Assembly: GCF_020740535.1 (NCBI RefSeq)
Contig: NZ_CP082362.1
Location: forward strand, 3,718,501 to 3,782,500
From: Streptomyces profundus
GTDB taxonomy: Bacteria; Actinomycetota; Actinomycetes; Streptomycetales; Streptomycetaceae
Length of the DNA stretch: 64,000 nucleotides
Reading direction: 5' to 3'
Shown here one piece after another: positions 43,274 to 53,826 of this stretch. Position 1 is the first letter of the stretch. Each line of letters opens with the position of its first letter. Made by a program: the position numbers and the translations under genes. The notes beneath the pieces were generated by a model that was given only the letters and a program-made list of their open reading frames with translations, was not told where the DNA came from and did no database searches.

Positions 43274-44457
43274 GTCGTCCGCCCTTCCCGCGTCCCGTGC
43301 TCGCCTCCGGGCCTTTCGTCCGGCAGGGTGGCGCGCACCCGGAAGCCGCCGTCGGGCAGGGGCCCGTACTCCAGGGTGCCGCCGACCGCGTGCGCCCGCT
43401 CCCGCATGCCCAGCAGACCGAAGCCGGTCTCGGCCGAACCGCCCCCCGGACGCGCCGGCCCCTCGTCCACCACCTCGACGGTGAGGCCGCCGAGCTCGTC
43501 GCGGTGCAGGGAGACGGCGGCCCGCCGGGCCCGCGAGTGGCGCACCACATTGGTGAGCGCTTCCTGGACGATCCGGTAGGCCGCGAGCTGGACAAGGGGG
43601 GATACCGCGTCGCCGTCGTCCAGCAGGCCGCCCCCGTGCAGGCGCACCCGGGGCCGATCCTCGGGAAATCTGCCGATCAGCTCGGGCAGTTGCGCCAGCC
43701 GGGGCGCCGGCGAGACCGGTTCGTCCGGCTCGTCGCGCAGCACCTTCAGCGTGGTGCGCAGCTCGCTGACCGCCTCCCGGCCCGAGGCACGGACCTGCCG
43801 CAGCGCCGCGCGGCTCACCTCGGGCCGGCGATCGAGCGCGTCCAGCGCCACCCCGGCCTGCACGGTCATCGCCGAGACGGTGTGCGCCACGATGTCGTGC
43901 AGCTCCCTGGCGATCCGCATCCGCTCCTCCCGTACCCGGCGCTCGGCCTCCCGTTCGCGCTCCCGCTCGGCCCGATGCGCCCGTTCGGCGTAGGAGGCGG
44001 TCAACTCGCGCCGTCCGCGCACCACTTCGCCCAGCAGCAGCGGCACCACCGGGATACCCATCTCCAACACGGGCGAGGGCACCGGCCGCCCCACCTCCTG
44101 CCCGGCCAGCACGGAGGCGGCGCCGGAGGCGAGGACGGCGATCGCCCCCACCCACAGGGTCCGCCGCCGCTCGCCCGAGGCGGCGAGGAAGTAGAGCGCC
44201 ACCATCCAGGGCAGGTTGAGCAGTTCGCCCAGATGCCCGATCAGCGTCCAGCCGAGCGAGCCCGCTCCGGTGACCACCACCGCGATCAGCGGTCGGCGCC
44301 GGTGCCAGGCCAGGCCGAGCACCGAGACGGCGAACAGCGTCCAGCTCAGCGGGTCGTCCTCGCGCGAGCCGGGAACGTTGGACGCCAGGTCGGCAGCCGT
44401 GAGACAGCCCACGCCCACGCTCAGCGCCAGGTCCCGCCCCAGGTCCTTGGTGGTCAC
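43270..44457 (-). CDS. HisKA_3 sensor histidine kinase
   Basis: A 395-residue DesK-type kinase with four or five N-terminal helices (about 10-145), the dimerisation box RELHDIVAHTVSAM (phospho-His at H187), and HATPase with EALTNVVRHS and GFGLLGMRERA. It starts at GTG 44457; the longer frame to 44784 lacks a ribosome site. A membrane sensor without a large extracellular domain; such kinases often sense drug or lipid stress. Confidence 0.94.
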   Translation of the reverse strand: MTTKDLGRDLALSVGVGCLTAADLASNVPGSREDDPLSWTLFAVSVLGLAWHRRRPLIAVVVTGAGSLGWTLIGHLGELLNLPWMVALYFLAASGERRRTLWVGAIAVLASGAASVLAGQEVGRPVPSPVLEMGIPVVPLLLGEVVRGRRELTASYAERAHRAEREREREAERRVREERMRIARELHDIVAHTVSAMTVQAGVALDALDRRPEVSRAALRQVRASGREAVSELRTTLKVLRDEPDEPVSPAPRLAQLPELIGRFPEDRPRVRLHGGGLLDDGDAVSPLVQLAAYRIVQEALTNVVRHSRARRAAVSLHRDELGGLTVEVVDEGPARPGGGSAETGFGLLGMRERAHAVGGTLEYGPLPDGGFRVRATLPDERPGGEHGTREGRTT

Positions 44458-44576
44458 CCGACCACGGTAGGCGCGCGGCCCGCCCCCCGCGTACGGCGTG
44501 GGGAGTAGCCGCGCCCCGCCCACCCCTGACCCGCCCAACCCCTGAACCGCCGCCCCGCCGGCCCGGACGGTTCCCC

Positions 44577-45755
44577 TCAGTGGTCCTGGGGGATCAGCTC
44601 CCGCACCATCCGGCGGCGCCGCGTGGGCAGCCCCAGCGTCGGGTTGGCGACGCCCCAGGCCGCGCCCTTGCAGACCAGTTCCTTGTAGAGCGCGGCGAAC
44701 CGCCCGGACAGGGCCGCCCGGTGGGAGACGTCGTCTGCGCTGACGTACTGGATCAGGCCCTCCCGGCGGCCGAGCGAGACGCACTGGTTGAAGTAGCGCG
44801 CCCGCGTCTTCGGGATCCTTCCGCCGGTCAGACGCGCCGCGACGGCGTCCGCCGCCTGCCAGGCGGTGGGGACGCCCGAGGCGCAGGACATCCGCAGCGG
44901 CTTGTCGCCCGGGCCCGCCACCAGGGCGGCGTCGCCGATGGCGTACACGTTCGGGTGCGAGACCGAGCGCATCGTCGCGTCCACCACGATCTGACCGCTG
45001 TCGCCGACCTCAAGGGCGGTGGCCCTGGCGATCGTGTGGACGGCGAAGCCGGCGGTCCACACCGTGACGGCGGCCGGCAGGGACCCGCCGTCGGCGGTGC
45101 TGACCTGGTCGGGCTCGACGGCGGTGACGGCGGAGTGCTCGTGCACGGTGATGCCGAGCCGGTCGAAGACCTTCCGCACATGGCGCCGGCCCCTGGCCGA
45201 GAGCCAGTCGCCGAGTCCGCCCTGGGCGGCGAGGGCGACATCGAGGTCCGGGCGGCTCTCGGCGATCTCGGTCACGGCCTCAAGACCGGTGAGCCCGCCG
45301 CCGACGACGACCACCGCCTGGCCGGCTTCAAGACCGGCCAGGCGTGCGCGCAGCCGGAGCGCGCCGGGACGGCTGGCGATCTCGTGGGCGTGCTCGGCGA
45401 CGCCCGGGATGCCATGGGTGTGCCACCGGCTGCCGAGCGCGTAGACGAGGGTGTCGAACGTGAGCGCCTCCGCGCCGCCGTCGCCCGTGATGTCGACACT
45501 CGCCCCCTCGACGTCGACGCCGGTGACCTTGGCGTGTCTCAGCTCGACGCCGCTGTCGGCGAACATCACGCCGAGCGGCCGGGGCTTGAGCTCCTGGCCG
45601 ACGGCCAGTTGGTGCATCCGGACCCGCTCGACGAAGTCGGGCTCGGCGTTGACGAGGGTGATGGCGACGTCCTCGCGGTGCAGCCGCCTGGCGAGACGCC
45701 CGGCCGCGACGGCTCCGGTGTATCCGGCTCCTAGGACGATGATGCGATGCCGCAT
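44577..45755 (-). CDS. FAD-dependent NAD(P)H oxidoreductase (NDH-2-like)
   Basis: A 392-residue flavoprotein with FAD motif GAGYTG (9-14), NAD(P)H motif VVGGGLTGLE (about 153-162) and the YAIGD segment. NDH-2 enzymes transfer electrons from NADH to quinone; this one resembles the ECF41-associated oxidoreductases rather than the respiratory core. ATG 45755 follows AGGAG. It lies directly downstream of an ECF41 sigma gene, the usual target arrangement. A CRP-like palindrome lies 72 bp upstream. Confidence 0.88.
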   Translation of the reverse strand: MRHRIIVLGAGYTGAVAAGRLARRLHREDVAITLVNAEPDFVERVRMHQLAVGQELKPRPLGVMFADSGVELRHAKVTGVDVEGASVDITGDGGAEALTFDTLVYALGSRWHTHGIPGVAEHAHEIASRPGALRLRARLAGLEAGQAVVVVGGGLTGLEAVTEIAESRPDLDVALAAQGGLGDWLSARGRRHVRKVFDRLGITVHEHSAVTAVEPDQVSTADGGSLPAAVTVWTAGFAVHTIARATALEVGDSGQIVVDATMRSVSHPNVYAIGDAALVAGPGDKPLRMSCASGVPTAWQAADAVAARLTGGRIPKTRARYFNQCVSLGRREGLIQYVSADDVSHRAALSGRFAALYKELVCKGAAWGVANPTLGLPTRRRRMVRELIPQDH

Positions 45756-45826
45756 GTCCTTGCTCCTGTCGTGGGGAGGTTCACCACCTGAACCGGGCAG
45801 CCGGCCGTTTCCTGACAGGAAGGCGT

Positions 45827-45842
45827 TGTGAGGCACCTCACA
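45827..45842. promoter_or_regulatory. Perfect CRP-consensus-like palindrome before the oxidoreductase
   Basis: TGTGAGGCACCTCACA fits TGTGA-N6-TCACA, the CRP consensus, exactly. It lies between the sigma gene stop and the oxidoreductase start. It could instead be a 6-bp stem hairpin ending the sigma gene. No clear ECF41-type TGTCACA/CGTC pair was found. Confidence 0.45.
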
Positions 45843-45856
45843 CCATGGCGGCGGGG

Positions 45857-46801
45857 TCAGAACGCGATGAGCAGCGGTTCGCCGTGCTCCGTCGCGGCCC
45901 ACCGTTCGGTCGCGCGTCCGAGCTTGTCGGGGTTGACCTGGCTGCGGAACGCGGCGATGCCGTCGGCGGTGATCTCCAGGCACGCGACGCCGATGACCCG
46001 GCCGTCGACCACCGCCACAAAGGCGGGGTCGCCGTTGGCGATGGCGGCATGGACCTCGGGCGCGCCGCCGACCCGGGCCCGTTTGGCCTCGGCCGGCCGG
46101 AAGAGGCCCCACATGAAGCGGGCGACCGCCTGGGCGCCTTCGAACGCCTTGGCGCGGGCCGGGACCTTCCCGCCGCCGTCGCCGATCGAGATGACGTCCT
46201 CGGTGAGCAGCCGCACCAGCGGCTCGGTCCGGCCGCTGGTGGCCGCGGTGAGGAACTCCTTCACGATCCGCCGGGCGGCGGCCTCGTCGATCTCGACGCG
46301 CGCGCGGCCGTTCGCGAGATGCTTCTTGGCGCGGTGGAACGTCTGTTGGCTGGCCGCCTCGGTGGTGTCGAGGATCTCGGCGATCTCCCGGTGCGGGTAG
46401 TCGAAGGCCGTCCGCAGCACATAGACGGCGCGTTCGCCGGGGGAGAGCCGCTCCATCAGCGTGAGGATCGCGAACGAGAGGGACTCGCGCTGCTCGGCGG
46501 TGTCGGCCGGGCCCAGCATCGGGTCCCCGGCGAGCAGCGGCTCGGGGAGCCACTGCCCCACATAGGTCTCGCGCCGCGCGCGGGCCGAGGCGAGCTGGTT
46601 GAGGCAGAGGTTGGTGAGGACCTTCGTCAGCCACGCCTCGGGCACCTCGACGCGGTCGACATCGGCGGCCTGCCAGCGCAGGAACGTCTCCTGCACGGCG
46701 TCCTCGGCCTCGATCGAGGAGCCGAGCAGGCGGTAGGCGATGGCCGCCAGGCGCGGCCTGGCGGCCTCGAACCGGTCCACGTCACCCGCGCTGAGGGCCA
46801 T
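45857..46801 (-). CDS. ECF41 sigma factor with SnoaL-like regulatory domain
   Basis: A 314-residue sigma factor with region 2 (AEDAVQETFLRW), region 4 (HREIAEILDTTEAASQQTFHRAKK) and a C-terminal SnoaL-like domain of about 100 residues. The three hallmarks of the ECF41 group are visible: WLPEP (84-88) in the linker, DGGGK (208-212) and NPDKL (290-294). ECF41 factors lack a separate anti-sigma; the tail regulates them, and they activate one neighbouring oxidoreductase-type gene, here the FAD oxidoreductase. Confidence 0.95.
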   Translation of the reverse strand: MALSAGDVDRFEAARPRLAAIAYRLLGSSIEAEDAVQETFLRWQAADVDRVEVPEAWLTKVLTNLCLNQLASARARRETYVGQWLPEPLLAGDPMLGPADTAEQRESLSFAILTLMERLSPGERAVYVLRTAFDYPHREIAEILDTTEAASQQTFHRAKKHLANGRARVEIDEAAARRIVKEFLTAATSGRTEPLVRLLTEDVISIGDGGGKVPARAKAFEGAQAVARFMWGLFRPAEAKRARVGGAPEVHAAIANGDPAFVAVVDGRVIGVACLEITADGIAAFRSQVNPDKLGRATERWAATEHGEPLLIAF

Positions 46802-46870
46802 GGAACCGAGCCTACCCGCCGACCCCCCGTTCCGGCCGGGGCCGGAACGGGAAGCCCCAACTCCCGGTGC

Positions 46871-48280
<1,410 letters not shown>

Positions 48281-48419
48281 GAAAGCCTCACGCCTTCTCT
48301 CGCGCTCTCACAGTGGTGGTCTTGACGTTCTCTTCTGCCCACCCCATGACACCACGACCACGCCGCCCCTTCCGTGCCCCCTCCCGGCGGGGCACGGAGG
48401 GGGCCGGCCGCCGCCGGGG

Positions 48420-49448
48420 TCAGGCCGGGATGGGCTCCGGCGCGGGCACCTGGGCGGTGATCCGTCCTTCGAGCAGCGCGCCGAGGCCCAGCACCGCGCA
48501 CAGCCCCGGGTCGGCGGCCACGGTGACGGGGACCCCGGTGTTGTGCCGCACCGCCTCGTCCAGGCCCGGCAGTTCGGCGGCGCCGCCGGTGAGCACGATG
48601 CCCCGGTCGGTGAGGTCGGCGACCAGGTCGGGCGGGCAGCGGTGCAGCACGGAGCGCAGCGCGTCCAGCAGCCCGGTCAGGGGGGCGCGCAGCGCGGCGC
48701 GCAGCGACTCGGGGTCGACCTTGACGGTGCGGCCGAGGCCGGTGGCGACATCCCGTCCGTGCACCTCGGCGATCTGGTCGTGGGAGCTGGCCAGCGCCGT
48801 GTGCAGCGGCCTGACGGCCTGGCTGGGCAGCAGCAACTCGTGCTGGTTGCGGAGGTGTTGGAGGAGCGCCCGGTCGATGGTCTCGCCGCCCATCGGGACC
48901 TTCTCGGCGGCCACGATGGAGCCGAGGGCGAGCACCGCGATCTGGGTGGTGGTGGCGCCGCACTGCACGATCATGGTGGCCTCCGGCTCCTCCACCGGCA
49001 GGCCCGCGCCGATGCCGGCGGTGACCAGGCCGTCCACCAGCTCGACCCGGCGGGCGCCGAGGCCGACCATGGTCTCGTGCATCGCGCGGCGGGAGAGCGG
49101 GTCGGCGTCGTGCGGGATGCAGACGGCGGCCCGCAGCAGCGGGCGGCGGCGCCAGGCCCGCCGCAGCCTGCTGCCGACCATCGCGCGCAGCATCCGCTGG
49201 GCCATCTCGATGTCGACGACGGTGCCGCCGTTGATCGGGCGGATCACCCGGATGTTGGCCGGGGTGCGCCCCGACATCCGCTCGGCGGGGGTGCCGACCG
49301 CGATCAACGAGCCGTTTCTGGTGTTCACCGCCACCACGGACGGCTCGTCCACGATCAGTCCTGTCTGTTTGAGATAGACGCGGGTGCGGGCCGCCCCGAG
49401 GTCGGCGGCCACCGTGCAGCGGCGCAGATGATCAAGCGTGAGGGTCAT
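48420..49448 (-). CDS. MreB/Mbl-like actin-family protein
   Basis: A 342-residue actin-fold ATPase with phosphate-1-like VAADLGAARTRVYL, VDGLVTAGIGAGLP, GGETIDRALL and VLTGGAAELPGLDEA. Compared with the canonical MreB DLGTANT motif it reads DLGAART, so it is divergent. S. coelicolor carries a truncated Mbl besides MreB, a likely counterpart. No MreC/D genes follow, so it is not the main mre locus. Confidence 0.85.
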   Translation of the reverse strand: MTLTLDHLRRCTVAADLGAARTRVYLKQTGLIVDEPSVVAVNTRNGSLIAVGTPAERMSGRTPANIRVIRPINGGTVVDIEMAQRMLRAMVGSRLRRAWRRRPLLRAAVCIPHDADPLSRRAMHETMVGLGARRVELVDGLVTAGIGAGLPVEEPEATMIVQCGATTTQIAVLALGSIVAAEKVPMGGETIDRALLQHLRNQHELLLPSQAVRPLHTALASSHDQIAEVHGRDVATGLGRTVKVDPESLRAALRAPLTGLLDALRSVLHRCPPDLVADLTDRGIVLTGGAAELPGLDEAVRHNTGVPVTVAADPGLCAVLGLGALLEGRITAQVPAPEPIPA

Positions 49449-49535
49449 ATGATCATGGTCCGACCGGCCGCCGGCTCCCGCGCGCTGAGCTGCGCCGACC
49501 GGGCGAGCCGGCGCGGGAGGGCACCGGACGGAACG

Positions 49536-51449
49536 TCAGGCGACGGGTTCCGCCGTGATCGGCCGGACCTCGTCGGACGCGTCGTCCGCCGACGTCTCGA
49601 ACTGGGTGCGGTACAGCTCCGCGTAGCGACCGCCGGCCGCCAACAGCTCGTCGTGGGTGCCGCGTTCGGCGATGCGGCCGGCCTCGACCACCAGGATCTG
49701 GTCCGCCGCGCGCACCGTGGACAGGCGGTGGGCGATCACCACCGAGGTCCGGCCGGCCAGCGCCTCCGCCAGGGCCTCCTGCACCGCCGCCTCCGAGGTG
49801 GCGTCGAGATGGGCGGTGGCCTCGTCCAGGATCACCACCCTGGGCTGGGCCAGCAGCAGCCGGGCGATGGTCAGCCGCTGCCGCTCGCCGCCGGAGAGCC
49901 GGTAGCCGCGCTCGCCCACCACCGTGTCAAGGCCGTCGGGCAGCGCCTCGATCAGGTCGTCGAGCCGGGACCTGCGCAGGGCGTCCCACAGCTCGTCCTC
50001 GGTGGCCTCCGGCCTGGCCAGCCGCAGATTGGCGCGGACCGTCTCGTGGAAGAGGTGCCCGTCCTGGGTGACCATGCCCACCGTCTCGCGCAGCGAGGCC
50101 GCCGTCAGCTCGCGGACATCCACCCCGCCCACCTCGACGCTGCCGCCGTCCGCGTCGTAGAGCCGGGTGGCCAGCTGCGCGATGGTGGACTTGCCGGCGC
50201 CGGACGAGCCGACCAGCGCGACGAGTTGACCGGGCTCGGCGGTGAACGAGACCTCGTGCAGCACCTGTTCGCCGCCGCGCGCGTCCAGCGTCGCCACCTC
50301 TTCGAGGGAGGCCAACGAGACCTTGTCGGGCGCCGGGTAGCCGAAGTCGACACCGTCGAAGCGGACGGAGACCGGGCCGGCCGGGACCGGGCGGGCGTCG
50401 GGGCGCTCCTCGATCAGCGGGCGCAGATCCAGCACCTCGAACACCCGTTGGAAGCTCACCAGCGCGCTCATCACCTCGACCCGGGCGCTGGCCAGCGCGG
50501 TCAGCGGCGCGTAGAGCCGGGTCAGCAGCAGCGCCAGCGAGACCACGGCGCCCGAGTCCAGATCGCCACGGAGCGCGTAGAACCCGCCGAGGCCGTAGAC
50601 CAGGGCCAGCGCCAGGGCCGAGACCAGGGTGAGGGTGGTGACGAAGACCATCTGCAACATGGCCGACCTGATCCCGATGTCCCGCACCCGCCGGGCGCGC
50701 ACCGCGAACTCGTGGGACTCCTCGTCGGGCCGCCCGTAGAGCTTGACCAGGGTGGCGCCGGGCGCCGAGAAGCGCTCGGTCATCTGCGTCGACATCACCG
50801 CGTTGTGGTTGGCGGCCTCCCGGGAGAGCCGCGCCAGCCGGCGGCCCATCCGGCGGGCCGGCAGGATGAAGATCGGCAGCAGCGCCAGCGCCAGCACCGT
50901 GATCTGCCAGGAGATGGAGAGCATCACGCCCATGGTGAGCAGCAGCATCACCAGATTGCTCAGCATCCCGGAGAGGGTGTCGCTGAACGCCCGCTGGGCG
51001 CCGATCACATCCGAGTTCAGCCGGCTGACCAGGGCCCCGGTGCGGGTTCTGGTGAAGAACGCGATCGGCATCCGCTGCACATGGTCGAAGACGGCGGTGC
51101 GCAGGTCCAGGATCAGTCCCTCGCCTATCCGCGCCGAGAGCCAGCGGGCGAGGAGGTTGACGCCGGCCTCGGCGACGGCGATCGCCGCGATGGCCAGCGC
51201 GATGGTGATCACCACGCGCTGCTCGGCGCCGTCGGAGATCGCGTTCACCACGCGTCCGGCGAGCACCGGGGTGGCGACGGCGAGCAGCGCCGTCAGGACG
51301 CTGAGCACCAGGAACCAGGTGAGGGCCCGGCGGTGCGGGCCGGCGAACCCGCCGATGCGACGCAGCGTCGCGCGGGAGAAGGGGCGTTGGTCGTCCTTCG
51401 CGTGGCGGGCGTTGTACAGCGCGTTCCAGGCCGTGATCTCCATGCTCAT
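49536..51449 (-). CDS. ABC exporter, fused membrane and ATPase domains
   Basis: A 637-residue half-transporter: six TM helices (about 40-330) and a nucleotide-binding domain (about 365-610) with Walker A GSSGAGKST, signature LSGGERQ and VILDEATAHLD. The start at ATG 51449 has no Shine-Dalgarno, but a -10 box stands seven bases before it, so the mRNA may be leaderless. The promoter contains a SoxR-like box in a 19-bp spacer. In S. coelicolor one SoxR target is an ABC exporter; this may be its counterpart. Confidence 0.92.
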   Translation of the reverse strand: MSMEITAWNALYNARHAKDDQRPFSRATLRRIGGFAGPHRRALTWFLVLSVLTALLAVATPVLAGRVVNAISDGAEQRVVITIALAIAAIAVAEAGVNLLARWLSARIGEGLILDLRTAVFDHVQRMPIAFFTRTRTGALVSRLNSDVIGAQRAFSDTLSGMLSNLVMLLLTMGVMLSISWQITVLALALLPIFILPARRMGRRLARLSREAANHNAVMSTQMTERFSAPGATLVKLYGRPDEESHEFAVRARRVRDIGIRSAMLQMVFVTTLTLVSALALALVYGLGGFYALRGDLDSGAVVSLALLLTRLYAPLTALASARVEVMSALVSFQRVFEVLDLRPLIEERPDARPVPAGPVSVRFDGVDFGYPAPDKVSLASLEEVATLDARGGEQVLHEVSFTAEPGQLVALVGSSGAGKSTIAQLATRLYDADGGSVEVGGVDVRELTAASLRETVGMVTQDGHLFHETVRANLRLARPEATEDELWDALRRSRLDDLIEALPDGLDTVVGERGYRLSGGERQRLTIARLLLAQPRVVILDEATAHLDATSEAAVQEALAEALAGRTSVVIAHRLSTVRAADQILVVEAGRIAERGTHDELLAAGGRYAELYRTQFETSADDASDEVRPITAEPVA

Positions 51450-51456
51450 GGAACGG

Positions 51457-51487
51457 AGCGTACGAGTTCAAGTTAAGTTGAGGTCAA
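51457..51487 (-). promoter_or_regulatory. MerR/SoxR-type promoter of the ABC exporter
   Basis: On the minus strand -35 TTGACC (51487-51482) and -10 TACGCT (51462-51457) are 19 bp apart, the stretched spacing of MerR-family promoters. The spacer and -35 edge contain CCTCAACTTAACTTGAAC, 15 of 18 matches to the SoxR box CCTCAAGTTAACTTGAGG. The site overlaps the stop codon of the ArsR-like gene. Transcription would start at or near the ATG. Confidence 0.7.
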
Positions 51488-52456
51488 GGGTTCGGCCGGT
51501 GGCTCGTCGGGGCCGGCCAGCAGCCGGTCGCCCAACTCCGTGCGGTAGTACAGCACCGAGCGGCCGGCGCGCCGCCGCCGCACCAGACCCGCCTCCCGGA
51601 GCACCCGCAGATGCCCGCCGACTGACCCCAGCGGCTGGCCGGTGAGCGCGACCAGCTGGCTCGGCGAACGCGGCGTGGCCAGCCGGCGCAGCACCGCCGC
51701 CCGGTTGGCGCCCAGCAGCCGGCCGAGCGCCGTGCCGTCCCGCGCCGCCGCCGGCTCGGCCAGCAGCCCGGAGCAGGGGTAGACCACCGCGTAGCGGTGC
51801 GGCTGGGACCACCCCACCCAGCCTCGGCTGGTCGTGGTCGGGATGAACAGCAGCTCGGCGTCGGCCAGCGCGCGCGGCGGGTTGGGGTGGGCGTTGATCC
51901 GGAGCCTGCCGTCGCCGAGCCAGCGCAGACCGGGCCGCAGCGTGGCCAGCGCCGCGACCCAGCCGCCGCTGGCGAGGGCCTGGGTGCGGGAGACGATGTC
52001 CGCCTCGAAGATCCGCGACCGGCGCGGCCAGTCGGCTCGCACCGTCTCCGTCCACACCCAGCGCACCAACTCCGCGACGCGCTCCGGCAGTTCGGGCCCC
52101 CGCAGCAGGGCGGGCAGCGGCCCGGTGTACGCGGTGTCGGCCGCCGCCACGGCCGGTGGGGTGGCGCGCAGCCGCCGCCACTCGTCCTCGAAGTCCCGGT
52201 CCTCCGGGTGGGGCGGGGCGACCAGGAAGTCCGGCAGCCAGTCGCGGCCCATGGCGGTGGCGAGGAACCGCGTCGCCACCGGGTCAGCCGCCAACCGCGC
52301 CCGGAACGCGGCCCGGTGGCCGGCCAGCCCGTGCGCCCAGCCGGGCTGTTCGCCGTTGCCGGCCAACGAGAGCAGCGTGGCCACCGTCTCGGCCATCGCC
52401 GACACCCGGAACCGACCCCCGGCCAGCACATCGGGGCTCAGCACCCAGTCACCCAT
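51473..52456 (-). CDS. ArsR-like winged-helix regulator (DUF5937 type)
   Basis: A 327-residue protein with an unusual N-terminal domain of about 240 residues and a C-terminal ArsR winged helix (SPSQLVALTGQPLGSVGGHLRVLREAGLVRRRR). ATG 52456 follows AAGGGG. It diverges from an MFS exporter; this pairing is frequent in Streptomyces. No metal-binding Cys motif is seen, so it does not look like a metal sensor. Confidence 0.87.
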   Translation of the reverse strand: MGDWVLSPDVLAGGRFRVSAMAETVATLLSLAGNGEQPGWAHGLAGHRAAFRARLAADPVATRFLATAMGRDWLPDFLVAPPHPEDRDFEDEWRRLRATPPAVAAADTAYTGPLPALLRGPELPERVAELVRWVWTETVRADWPRRSRIFEADIVSRTQALASGGWVAALATLRPGLRWLGDGRLRINAHPNPPRALADAELLFIPTTTSRGWVGWSQPHRYAVVYPCSGLLAEPAAARDGTALGRLLGANRAAVLRRLATPRSPSQLVALTGQPLGSVGGHLRVLREAGLVRRRRAGRSVLYYRTELGDRLLAGPDEPPAEPLTST

Positions 52457-52538
52457 CGGTGCCCCTTCCCGCCCCCGTTGGGGAACTCCTGTTCGATTTC
52501 CCTGCGTATCATGCCCCACCCCCCGCCGCCACGCCGGG

Positions 52539-52558
52539 TTTTCGCGTCGGCGCGAAAA
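52539..52558. promoter_or_regulatory. Candidate ArsR operator
   Basis: TTTTCGCG-TCGG-CGCGAAAA, with 8-bp perfect arms, lies between the divergent ArsR-like and MFS starts. It is the only clear symmetric element there. Confidence 0.6.
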
Positions 52559-52596
52559 GCTGCGCCGTCCGCCGGGTCCTTCCGCACACTGCCGGG

Positions 52597-53826
52597 ATGC
52601 GCAGCTACCGTCAGCTTCTCCGGGTGCCGGAGTTCACCCCGCTCTTCCTGACCACCACGGCGGGTGGCGCCGGGTTGACCGTCCAGGGCCTGGCCCTGGC
52701 GGTCCTGGTCCACGACACCACAGGATCGCCGCTGCTCACCGCCGTGAGCATGTTCGGGTCCTCCTTCGCACAGGTGCTCGGCGCGACCACGCTGCTCTCC
52801 GCCGCCGACCGGCTCCGGCCCCGCGCCGCCACCGTGGGCGTGCTGTTGCTCTTCGCGCTGGGCGCGGCGACGCTGGCCGCGCCGGGGTTGCCCATCCCGC
52901 TGGCGCTGGCCGTGGTGTTGACGCTGGGGCTGGTCAACTCGGTGGCCGGCGCCGTCCGTTGGGGGCTGCTGCTGCGGATCGTGCCCGACGACGGCTATCT
53001 GCTGGCCCGTTCGACCATCAATGTCGCGATGGGCGCCACCCAGATCGCCGGCTTCGCGCTGGGCGGCGTGCTGGTGGTGCTCGTCTCCCCGCGCGGCGCG
53101 CTGCTGGTCGCGTGCGCCCTCTTCCTGGGCGCCGCGCTCCTCGCGCGCCTGGGCCTGACCGACCGGCCGCCCAACGCGCCGGGGCGGCCGTCCGTCGCCG
53201 AGACCTGGCGCGGCAACCGGCGGCTCTGGTCGAGCCGGGACCGCCGGGTCTGCTACGCCGCGCTCTGGGTGCCGAACGGTCTTGTCGTCGGCTGCGAGGC
53301 GCTGATCGTGCCCTTCGCCCCCGAGGCCGCCGCCCTGCTCTTCGTGGCGAGCGCGCTGGGCATGGTGCTGGGCGACGTGCTGGTCGGCCGGCTGCTGCCG
53401 GCCCGGCTGCGCGGCCGGCTGATCACCCCGCTGCGGCTGCTGCTGGCCGCGCCCTTCACGCTCTTCGCGCTGGGGCCGCCCATCCCGCTCGCCGTGCCGC
53501 TGGTCGGCGTGGCTTGCGTCGGCTTCGGCGCCGGACTGCTGCTCCAGGAGCGGCTGATCGCGCTCACCCCTGGGGAGCTGCGGGGCCAGGCGCTGGGCCT
53601 GCACTCGTCCGGAATGCTGACCATGCAGGCCGTCGGCGCCACCCTGGGGGGCGCGGTCGCGCAACTCGTGGGCGTCGAGGCGGCGATGGGGCTGCTGGCG
53701 GCGCTCTCCCTCGCCGTCACCCTGGCCCTGACCCCCGCGCTGCTGCGGCCGGTGGTGGCGACCCCGGCGGCTCAGGCCGGCAGGAACACCACCCACACCG
53801 GGCCCGGGGCGAAGCGCAGCGGCTGA
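52597..53826 (+). CDS. MFS transporter
   Basis: The 409-residue protein has about twelve helices. It begins RSYRQLLRVPEFTPLFLTTTAGG, typical of the MFS_1 subgroup paired with DUF5937 regulators. There is no good ribosome site at ATG 52597, so translation may be leaderless. Its 3' end overlaps the converging DUF3048 gene by 55 bp. Confidence 0.88.
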   Translation: MRSYRQLLRVPEFTPLFLTTTAGGAGLTVQGLALAVLVHDTTGSPLLTAVSMFGSSFAQVLGATTLLSAADRLRPRAATVGVLLLFALGAATLAAPGLPIPLALAVVLTLGLVNSVAGAVRWGLLLRIVPDDGYLLARSTINVAMGATQIAGFALGGVLVVLVSPRGALLVACALFLGAALLARLGLTDRPPNAPGRPSVAETWRGNRRLWSSRDRRVCYAALWVPNGLVVGCEALIVPFAPEAAALLFVASALGMVLGDVLVGRLLPARLRGRLITPLRLLLAAPFTLFALGPPIPLAVPLVGVACVGFGAGLLLQERLIALTPGELRGQALGLHSSGMLTMQAVGATLGGAVAQLVGVEAAMGLLAALSLAVTLALTPALLRPVVATPAAQAGRNTTHTGPGAKRSG

